This document shows, one piece after another, positions 1-4,967 of a DNA stretch of 9,494 nucleotides. Every line of letters begins with the position of its first letter. The stretch's first letter is position 1. Under the pieces are notes generated by a model that made no database searches, had not been told where the DNA came from, and was given only the letters and a program-made list of their open reading frames with translations. The DNA comes from Lysobacterales bacterium (GTDB lineage: Bacteria; Pseudomonadota; Gammaproteobacteria; Xanthomonadales; SZUA-36): assembly GCA_029287515.1 (NCBI GenBank), contig JARFQZ010000206.1, positions 1 to 9,494 of the forward strand, written 5' to 3'. A program made the translations under genes and the position numbers.

Positions 1-6
1 CTGGTG

Positions 7-119
7 TGGGGCGGTACGGCCTATTGCTCTTTCTGGACACGCTCAAGCCTTCCCTGGGCGCTCTTCGGCCGTTCCCGACAGCCGAAGGTCCAGAAAGAGC
101 AATAGGCCGTACCACCCCA
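7..119 (-). repeat. structured repeat copy 1: 32-bp stem with conserved 49-nt apical segment
   Basis: Positions 7-38 pair with 88-119. The inner 26 pairs (13-38 with 88-113) are perfect; position 12 opposite 114 is the only exception before five further pairs. The 49-nt apical segment (39-87) is the exact reverse complement of 280-328 in copy 2, so this copy is assigned to the minus strand to match copy 2 on plus. On the minus strand the 12/114 exception becomes a G-U wobble, which fits an RNA read in that direction. The apical segment contains its own 7-bp hairpin (CTTCGGC at 63-69 with GCCGAAG at 81-87). A conserved 5' flank continues to about 137. The 3' flank reaches the window edge, so the unit may be incomplete here. 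Confidence 0.9.
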
Positions 120-123
120 GTCA

Positions 124-243
124 GGCGCGGGATTGGGGCTGCTTATATCGCGGTTACTTCTTTTTGGTGCAGTGCTGAATGCCTGGGCGGGTTTGCGCAA
201 TGGCGCCATGGCGACGGCGCAAACCGTCACCCAATCTTGCGCC
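124..243. repeat. imperfect inverted segments flanking the two structured repeats
   Basis: Positions 124-137 (GGCGCGGGATTGGG) and 230-243 (CCCAATCTTGCGCC) are inverted copies agreeing at 12 of 14 bases. The two differences form G-U pairs on the plus strand. Each lies at the same offset (36 bases) from the GTCC edge of the core of its neighbouring repeat, so they are best read as the conserved 5' flank of the two repeat units rather than as an independent element. The 92 bases between them (138-229) show no such similarity between the two sides. Confidence 0.7.
190..225. repeat. small central hairpin between the two structured repeats
   Basis: GGTTTGCGC at 190-198 pairs perfectly with GCGCAAACC at 217-225. 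The 18-nt loop contains the 10-base palindrome ATGGCGCCAT at 200-209. It sits in the middle of the head-to-head repeat pair. It does not share the core of the two large repeats. It has no T-run, so it is not an obvious terminator. Confidence 0.65.
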
Positions 244-248
244 ATGCC

Positions 249-359
249 GGGTTGGTGGAGTCCCTGGCCCTGACAGGACCTTCGGCTGTCGGGAACGGCC
301 GAAGAGCGCCCAGGGAAGGCTTGAGCGTGTCCTGTCAGGGCCAGGGGCTTCACCGACCC
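249..359 (+). repeat. structured repeat copy 2: 31-bp stem with conserved 49-nt apical segment
   Basis: Positions 262-279 pair perfectly with 329-346. Pairing then continues without a break to 249/359 if G-U wobbles are allowed (261/347, 258/350, 253/355 on the plus strand), giving 31 pairs. The apical segment 280-328 is identical over 49 of 49 bases to copy 1, and the closing GGAC/GTCC is also shared, giving a 57-base conserved core (276-332). Inside the apex, 280-286 pairs with 298-304. The stem differs from copy 1 at many positions, but the differences are compensated on the opposite arm. The 5' flank (230-243) matches the flank of copy 1 at exactly the same distance from the core. Confidence 0.9.
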
Positions 360-412
360 ACCCGGCCTCAAGAACACCCAGTGACGATTTGAACCGCCGT
401 TATGTTGTCAGG

Positions 413-1105
413 CTATTCGTCAAACCACCGGTAGACAATGCCGGCGATGGCTGCGCCGATGATTGGGGCTACCCAGAACATCCACAGCTGCGCAACTGCC
501 CAGCCGCCCACGATCAGTGCGGGACCGGTGCTGCGCGCGGGGTTCACGGAGGTATTGGTCACCGGGATGCTGATCAGGTGGATCAACGTCAGGCCGAGGC
601 CAATCGCGATGGGCGCAAAGCCTGCCGGGGCTCGCTTGTCGGTGGCGCCGAGGATGATGATCAGGAACATCAGGGTCATGACCACTTCGGTGACGAATCC
701 GGACTGCATGGAATAGCCCTGGGGTGAATGTTCGCCGTAGCCGTTGGAGGCCAGGCCGCTGGCGGCGACGTCGAAACCCGGGGCGCCGCTTGCGATCCAG
801 GCGAGGATGGCTGCGGCGACGATGGCGCCCAGGACCTGGGCGATCACGTAGGCGGGCAGCTCGGACCACTTGAAGCGGCCGGCAACGGCCAGGCCGACGG
901 AGACGGCGGGGTTGAGATGGCAGCCCGAGATATGGCCGATGGCATAGGCCATGGTCATAACCGTCAGACCGAATGCCAGGGAGACACCGACGAAACCGAT
1001 ACCCAGGTCAGGTATTCCAGCGGCGAGCACGGCGGATCCACAGCCTCCGAGGACCAGCCAGAACGTTCCGATGAATTCAGCTACTGATTTTTTTGCAAGC
1101 GACAT
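413..1105 (-). CDS. aqpZ: aquaporin Z, water channel
   Basis: This is an inner-membrane water channel of the MIP family, 230 residues, close to the 231 of E. coli AqpZ. Both half-helix signatures are present: HLNPAVS (NPA at residues 65-67) and SVNPARS (NPA at 188-190). The aromatic/arginine selectivity filter expected for a strict water pore is visible as F45, H176, T185 and R191; glycerol facilitators lack this His. Six hydrophobic segments are evident. An upstream ATG at 1138 in frame would add 11 residues. The ATG at 1105 is preferred because AAAGGAG lies just before it at good spacing and MSLAKK matches the usual N-terminus length. The gene follows the membrane-protein gene on the same strand after 52 bases. 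Its own candidate promoter lies in that gap. Its role is osmotic water exchange. Confidence 0.95.
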   Translation of the reverse strand: MSLAKKSVAEFIGTFWLVLGGCGSAVLAAGIPDLGIGFVGVSLAFGLTVMTMAYAIGHISGCHLNPAVSVGLAVAGRFKWSELPAYVIAQVLGAIVAAAILAWIASGAPGFDVAASGLASNGYGEHSPQGYSMQSGFVTEVVMTLMFLIIILGATDKRAPAGFAPIAIGLGLTLIHLISIPVTNTSVNPARSTGPALIVGGWAVAQLWMFWVAPIIGAAIAGIVYRWFDE

Positions 1106-1133
1106 CGATCTCTCCTTTGTTTGTCCGGCTCTA

Positions 1134-1161
1134 ATCATAGCCTAATGCGCAATAATTTCAG
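1134..1161 (-). promoter_or_regulatory. candidate sigma-70 promoter of aqpZ
   Basis: On the minus strand TATGAT (1139 to 1134) matches the -10 consensus at five of six bases, 28 bases upstream of the aqpZ start. The best -35 is weak: CTGAAA (1161 to 1156), spacer 16. It overlaps the stop of the upstream gene. Read-through from that gene is an alternative source of aqpZ transcript. Confidence 0.35.
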
Positions 1162-1718
1162 TTGTCCCCTTTTTCCCCTCTTTCCATGTGGTGACGGAGC
1201 GCCAGCCGGGTGCCGGCCCAGTAACCACCGTAAGCCACGGCGAACCAAACCCAGATATGCTGACCCGCTATGTCGCCCAGCCAGTACCAGGGCCAGGCGA
1301 TGGCGAGAATAAAATTCATGAAGGCGTCGATGATCAGCTCGATGAACATGCTGAAGGAAAGTTTGGAGAAAAATGCGCTGATGCTCTCAAACTGCAAAAA
1401 GAAATCGAGGATCTCACCCAACTCGATGACCAGGTAGGTCAACAGGGCCACAACACCGTAGAAACCGCCGCCAAATGCAAGCCACTTGTTGTGCACCGGG
1501 TCGGCCTTTTTCCGGTTTTTCTTGTCCTTGCTCTGCTGCTTGATCTGCTTTTCCAACTCGTCGATGTCCACGACGGAGTCCAGGTAGTCGTTCCTCAACG
1601 CCCACCAGGTCAGCGCGTAGCTGGCCAGCGCAACCGGGAGACCCGCCTTGAAGGCCGCGATAATGATCGTTTCTATCATGGCCGCCAAGCCTACCATGCC
1701 AAAGGTCACTCCTTGCAT
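1158..1718 (-). CDS. predicted four-helix inner-membrane protein of unknown function
   Basis: I do not recognise a named family. The 186-residue product shows four hydrophobic segments at about residues 15-40, 81-108, 124-147 and 153-174. A strongly charged lysine-rich stretch (about 44-78, with DIDELEKQIK and KDKKNRKK) between the first two is probably a short cytosolic coiled coil. The C-terminus is charged and His-rich. The third and fourth helices are rich in Trp (WPWYW, WVW). The start is uncertain: ATG at 1718 has only a G-run upstream, while Met8 (1697) and Met14 (1679) are also possible, and Met8 has AAGGAG about 11 bases before it. The first start would place the N-terminus over the -35 region of the divergent hslV promoter, which mildly favours a later start. 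It is transcribed toward aqpZ. Confidence 0.75.
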   Translation of the reverse strand: MQGVTFGMVGLAAMIETIIIAAFKAGLPVALASYALTWWALRNDYLDSVVDIDELEKQIKQQSKDKKNRKKADPVHNKWLAFGGGFYGVVALLTYLVIELGEILDFFLQFESISAFFSKLSFSMFIELIIDAFMNFILAIAWPWYWLGDIAGQHIWVWFAVAYGGYWAGTRLALRHHMERGEKGDN

Positions 1719-1740
1719 TCACACCCCCCTATCCCCACTT
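1712..1740 (+). promoter_or_regulatory. candidate sigma-32 heat-shock promoter of hslVU
   Basis: CTTGCAT at 1712-1718 (preceded by ACTC) resembles the heat-shock -35 CTTGAAA. CCCCACTT at 1733-1740 matches the -10 CCCCATNT at all but one defined position. The spacer is 14 bases, inside the 13-15 range of the sigma-32 consensus. The expected transcription start, near 1747, leaves about 20 bases of leader before the GTG start of hslV at 1769. hslVU is a classical sigma-32 operon in E. coli, so the motif sits where family knowledge predicts it. Confidence 0.65.
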
Positions 1741-1768
1741 TTCCCACATGCAAAACAAGGAGCCTGAA

Positions 1769-2311
1769 GTGGAACAGTATCGTGGCACCACCATCTGCTC
1801 GGTCCGCCGGGGAAACCTCGTCGTCATGGGTGGCGACGGACAGGTCACGCTGGGCAACACCGTCATGAAAGCCAACGCGCGCAAAGTGCGCAGGCTGTAC
1901 AAGGATCGTGTCATTGCCGGCTTTGCAGGCGCCACTGCAGACGCCTTTACGCTGTTTGAGCGGTTCGAGGGCAAGCTGGAAAAACATTCCGGCCACCTGG
2001 TGCGCGCCGCCGTGGAGATGGCCAAGGACTGGCGCACCGACCGTGCACTGCGCCGCCTGGAAGCGCTGCTGGCGATTGCCGACAAGGACGATTCGCTGCT
2101 GATTTCCGGGACCGGTGACGTGATCCAGCCGGAACACGGCCTGATCGCAATCGGTTCGGGCGGGCCTTTCGCCCAGGCAGCCGCCCTGGCCCTGATCCAG
2201 AATACGGAGCTGGACGCGGAGCAGATCACCCGGCAGGCCCTGGGCATCGCCGCGGATATCTGCATTTACACCAATTCAAACCTGACCATCGAGACCCTCG
2301 AGACCGAGTAA
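1769..2311 (+). CDS. hslV: HslV, threonine peptidase subunit of the HslUV (ClpYQ) protease
   Basis: This is the proteolytic core of the cytoplasmic ATP-dependent HslUV protease, a dodecamer of two hexameric rings related to proteasome beta subunits. I place the start at GTG 1769, giving 180 residues. AAGGAG (1757-1762) lies six bases before it, and MEQYRGTT is the usual N-terminus in many proteobacteria. An ATG at 1748 in frame would add seven residues but has no ribosome binding site and begins about at the predicted transcript start. Residues 1-6 form the propeptide; T7 becomes the catalytic Thr1. Counting from it, Asp17 (GGDGQ) and Lys33 (NARKVRR) are in place, and the GSGG loop and DICIYTN near the C-terminus are conserved. 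It is followed by hslU after five bases, forming an operon. Confidence 0.95.
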   Translation: MEQYRGTTICSVRRGNLVVMGGDGQVTLGNTVMKANARKVRRLYKDRVIAGFAGATADAFTLFERFEGKLEKHSGHLVRAAVEMAKDWRTDRALRRLEALLAIADKDDSLLISGTGDVIQPEHGLIAIGSGGPFAQAAALALIQNTELDAEQITRQALGIAADICIYTNSNLTIETLETE

Positions 2312-2316
2312 CAGCC

Positions 2317-3669
2317 ATGTCCCAAATGACGCCTCGCGAAATCGTCCAGGAACTGGACAAACACATCATCGGCCAGTCGGACGCCAAGCGCGCCGTGGCC
2401 ATCGCCCTGCGCAACCGCTGGCGGCGGATGCAGGTGGATGAAGACCTGCGGGTCGAAATCACGCCGAAAAACATCCTGATGATCGGGCCGACCGGCGTCG
2501 GCAAAACCGAGATCGCCCGCCGCCTGGCGCAACTGGCCAACGCGCCGTTCATCAAGGTGGAAGCGACCAAGTTCACCGAGGTCGGATACGTCGGCAAGGA
2601 CGTGGAGTCCATCATCCGCGACCTGGTGGACACGTCCATCAAGATGACCCGGGAACAGGCCATGGCAAAAGTGCGGTCGCTGGCCGAAGATGCGGCCTAC
2701 GACCGGATCCTGGACCTGTTGCTGCCAAAACCTCAGTCCGTCCAGGGCATCGGTTTTGCCAACGAGCCCGAACCCGAACAGGATGAACCGGAAGACAGCC
2801 GCACCCGGCAGAAAATGCGCTACAAGCTGGTACACGGCGAACTCGACGACCGCGAAATTGAGTTCGATGTCTCCATGCAGGCAGGCGTCGAGATCATGAC
2901 CCCGCCGGGCATGGAGGAAATGGCAAGCCAGTTGCAGGGCATGTTCCAGAACCTTGGCAGCAAGAAAACGCAGAAACGCAAGATGAAAATCAAGGAAGCC
3001 TACCCGATCCTGGTCGAGGAGGAAGCCGGCCGGCTGGTAAATGAAGAGGAAATCAAGGCGCAGGCGATGGAAAACGCCGAGCAGAACGGCATCGTTTTCA
3101 TCGATGAACTGGACAAGGTCGCCCGCCGCTCTGAATACGGCGGCGCGGACGTTTCACGCGAAGGCGTGCAGCGCGACCTGTTGCCGTTGGTTGAAGGCTG
3201 CACGGTCTCGACCCGCTATGGCATGGTCAAGACAGACCACATCCTGTTCATCGCCTCGGGCGCATTCCACCTGTCCAAGCCCTCGGACCTGATCCCTGAA
3301 TTACAGGGGCGGCTGCCAATCAGGGTGGAACTGCGGGCACTGGAAGTGGTTGACTTCACCCGGATCCTTACGGAGCCGCAGGCCTCGCTGACCGAGCAGT
3401 ACCGGGCGCTGATGTCCACCGAGGGCGTCAATCTCGATTTCAGCGATGCAGGGGTGCGCCGAATCGCCGAAATTTCCTGGAAAGTGAACGAATCGACGGA
3501 AAACATCGGTGCGCGGCGTCTGCACACGGTGCTGGAGCGCCTTTTGGACACCATTTCCTACGAGGCGCCGGACCGTTCCGGAGACTCGTTTACCATCGAT
3601 GCGGGCTACGTGGATGAGCACCTGGACGAATTGGCCGGAAACGAGGACCTTAGCCGCTATATACTCTGA
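2317..3669 (+). CDS. hslU: HslU, AAA+ ATPase/unfoldase of the HslUV protease
   Basis: HslU is the hexameric ATPase that recognises, unfolds and threads substrates into HslV. The 450-residue length fits the family (E. coli 443). Visible in order: the N-terminal MTPREIV and HIIGQ; Walker A GPTGVGKTE at 57-65 (Lys63); the pore loop GYVG at 90-93 that grips substrate; an intermediate (I) domain from about 110 to 240, rich in charged residues; Walker B IVFIDELDK at 259-267; and the conserved SREGVQRDLLPLVEGC and LQGRLPIRVEL stretches. NESTENIGARRLHTVLERL is the sensor-2 region. The C-terminus EDLSRYIL is the tail that inserts into HslV and activates it. The gap to hslV is five bases with no strong ribosome binding site of its own, so translation is probably coupled. 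The sequence is intact. Confidence 0.97.
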   Translation: MSQMTPREIVQELDKHIIGQSDAKRAVAIALRNRWRRMQVDEDLRVEITPKNILMIGPTGVGKTEIARRLAQLANAPFIKVEATKFTEVGYVGKDVESIIRDLVDTSIKMTREQAMAKVRSLAEDAAYDRILDLLLPKPQSVQGIGFANEPEPEQDEPEDSRTRQKMRYKLVHGELDDREIEFDVSMQAGVEIMTPPGMEEMASQLQGMFQNLGSKKTQKRKMKIKEAYPILVEEEAGRLVNEEEIKAQAMENAEQNGIVFIDELDKVARRSEYGGADVSREGVQRDLLPLVEGCTVSTRYGMVKTDHILFIASGAFHLSKPSDLIPELQGRLPIRVELRALEVVDFTRILTEPQASLTEQYRALMSTEGVNLDFSDAGVRRIAEISWKVNESTENIGARRLHTVLERLLDTISYEAPDRSGDSFTIDAGYVDEHLDELAGNEDLSRYIL

Positions 3670-3670
3670 G

Positions 3671-3685
3671 CAGTTTACGAAACTG
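3671..3685 (+). other. short hairpin between hslU and the next gene
   Basis: CAGTTT (3671-3676) and AAACTG (3680-3685) form a 6-bp stem with a 3-nt loop directly after the hslU stop. It is AT-rich and lacks a following T-run, so it is at best a weak pause or processing site, not a clear terminator. The next gene starts ten bases later. Confidence 0.3.
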
Positions 3686-3694
3686 TGAAAAACC

Positions 3695-4447
3695 ATGAAG
3701 CGCTGGTCCCGAGCCGTTAAATACGGTTTGCTTTTGGTCATGTTGCTGGCCTGGCTGCCTGTGTGCCAGGCGCAGGAAAAAGACCAGCGGTTTGAGATCA
3801 CTTCCACCCTCGAAGAACTTTACGGCGCCGAACAGGCGGAAAAATTCCGCGAAATCCAGGAACCCGATGCCAGCATCACCTGGCAGGTCTACCGGCCGTC
3901 CCACCCGGGTGACGAGCCGCCCGGATTGCTGGTCTATGTCAGCCCCACCCGTTCCGGCTCCATGGACGGGCGCTGGACGAAGGTGCTGGACGAGTACAAC
4001 CTGGCCTATATTGCCGCGGACCGTTCGGGCAACCGGGTTCCGGTAACCCGCAGGATGGTGCTGGCCACGTCTTCAATCTATGCGGCCAAACAACAGTTCG
4101 AGATCGACGAGAAACGGATTTATGTCAGCGGATTTTCCGGCGGCGGCCGCGTGGCGAGTTTTCTGTCCAGGCAATACCCGGCAGTCTTTTCCGGCGCCAT
4201 CTTTATCTGCGGCGTCGACTTCTGGAACGAAGACGTGATCAGGGACATGGACCGGGTGCTGAACAACCGCTACGTGTTTGTCACCGGCAGCCGGGATTTC
4301 AACCTGAACGAGACCCGTATGGTGTACAACAAGTACCTTAAAGCGGGCGCTAAAAACAGCCTGCTGGAAGTTGAAAGCGGCATGAGCCACGAACTCCCCA
4401 GTGCGAAAACGCTGGCCACCGCGCTGGATTTCCTGGACCGCCGCTGA
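3695..4447 (+). CDS. exported alpha/beta hydrolase, esterase-like
   Basis: This 250-residue protein has an N-terminal signal peptide: basic MKRWSRAVK, hydrophobic core about 10-22, probable cleavage after CQA (residue 26). The Cys at 24 does not sit in a good lipobox. The mature part has an alpha/beta-hydrolase layout, with the nucleophile elbow GFSGGGR placing the serine at 148. A plausible acid is D201 (TGSRDFNLNE) and the histidine is H232 (GMSHELP). The overall pattern resembles esterase/PHB-depolymerase-like or dienelactone-hydrolase-like enzymes; the substrate cannot be named. It starts 25 bases after hslU on the same strand with a weak ribosome binding site, so it may be read from the hslVU transcript, though a functional link is not expected. 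It is unrelated at the sequence level to the second hydrolase at 8137-8916. Confidence 0.75.
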   Translation: MKRWSRAVKYGLLLVMLLAWLPVCQAQEKDQRFEITSTLEELYGAEQAEKFREIQEPDASITWQVYRPSHPGDEPPGLLVYVSPTRSGSMDGRWTKVLDEYNLAYIAADRSGNRVPVTRRMVLATSSIYAAKQQFEIDEKRIYVSGFSGGGRVASFLSRQYPAVFSGAIFICGVDFWNEDVIRDMDRVLNNRYVFVTGSRDFNLNETRMVYNKYLKAGAKNSLLEVESGMSHELPSAKTLATALDFLDRR

Positions 4448-4448
4448 G

Positions 4449-4479
4449 GTCTTTATTTATCAGCGCCGTGCTATACAAT
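4449..4479 (+). promoter_or_regulatory. candidate promoter of the DUF4826-like gene
   Basis: TATACAAT at 4472-4479 resembles a -10 element and lies about 40 bases before the preferred start at 4516. A matching -35 is poor (T-rich segment around 4449-4457). If this is the promoter, the earlier in-frame ATG at 4468 lies upstream of the transcript start and cannot be used, which agrees with the later start. Confidence 0.35.
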
Positions 4480-4515
4480 TGTGCGCACCAACGTATTCCC
4501 GCAGGAAGTAATGAA

Positions 4516-4932
4516 ATGACAGAGTCAACACCCTGGTTTAAACCCATGCTCGATGACCTGGTCAAGAAAATGATCAAGATCGGGGCAGTCTCCGGAGTGG
4601 CCGTTGACGCCGCCCCGGTCTGGGGGTCGGAGAACGAGATACTCATCGCCAAGGTCTGGGACACCGCCAACAAGAGCCAGTTTATCTGGGCCATCACCGG
4701 CGAACTGGCGGTAACCGACCATATCCCCGGCTCGATGGCCGTGACACCGCGAGATGTAGCCCGGCATTTTTCCTATAAATGGCAGATGGATGCCGACCGC
4801 CTGGCCGAAATCGCTAATTCCGATTCACAGATTGCCAACACCAGCGCCAATATCCAGGCCCAGAGCAAGAAAATCATCCAGCTTGCGGAGTCGCTATATA
4901 GCCTGACTGAGCGGGATGAGCCCTGGAGATAG
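4516..4932 (+). CDS. small cytosolic protein resembling the DUF4826 family
   Basis: The product has 138 residues, with no signal peptide and no membrane segment. The middle part, with FIWAITGELAVTDHI followed by RDVARHFSYKWQM and a C-terminal helix ending QLAESLYSLTERDEPW, matches my recollection of the uncharacterised DUF4826 proteins of gammaproteobacteria, which share the W-x-I-x-G-x-L/TDH and HFS-x-x-WQM pattern. No biochemical role is known to me. The start at 4516 is chosen because AGGAAG (4503-4508) lies seven bases upstream. An in-frame ATG at 4468 would add 16 residues but overlaps the candidate -10 element. The gene converges on the sulfotransferase operon, with 35 bases between the two stop codons and no clear terminator. 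Confidence 0.7.
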   Translation: MTESTPWFKPMLDDLVKKMIKIGAVSGVAVDAAPVWGSENEILIAKVWDTANKSQFIWAITGELAVTDHIPGSMAVTPRDVARHFSYKWQMDADRLAEIANSDSQIANTSANIQAQSKKIIQLAESLYSLTERDEPWR

Positions 4933-4967
4933 GACCACTGTTCTGGTAATGGCAATCGTGCCGCAGT

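Larger units (their letters stand above)
1..412. other. gene-free region downstream of aqpZ, packed with inverted repeats
   Basis: No credible protein gene lies here. Several overlapping open frames exist on both strands, but they run straight through perfect inverted repeats, lack convincing ribosome binding sites, and have the Arg/Pro/Gly-rich composition of GC-rich repeat DNA. The stretch holds two copies of one structured repeat in opposite orientation (stems 7-119 and 249-359), a weaker pair of inverted segments (124-137 with 230-243) and a small central hairpin (190-225). It lies just 3' of aqpZ, so transcripts reading out of aqpZ would cross it. No T-run typical of a rho-independent terminator follows the hairpins. 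Confidence 0.8.

Noticed and set aside
7..359. The hairpins as integron attC sites
   Set aside because: attC sites keep terminal core boxes (RYYYAAC/GTTRRRY) with variable centres. Here the centre is invariant, the arms vary, and no such boxes are at the ends. No integrase is present.
249..359. Copy 2 as a rho-independent terminator for aqpZ
   Set aside because: It lies 3' of aqpZ and is very stable, but the stem is far longer than usual, has a 49-nt apex and is not followed by a T-run on the aqpZ strand.
6..392. Open reading frames of 118-182 codons on both strands across the repeat region
   Set aside because: They run through the inverted repeats in both directions, have repeat-derived Arg/Pro/Gly-rich composition, no convincing ribosome binding site and no recognisable domain. 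The stem covariation is of a kind that preserves pairing, not protein.
1..412. CRISPR array
   Set aside because: Only two core copies exist, in opposite orientation, without regular spacers.
420..1087. Long open frames inside aqpZ, hslVU, the hydrolases and the sulfotransferases on the opposite strand or other frames
   Set aside because: They are shadows of well-recognised genes with high GC content and have no family resemblance of their own.
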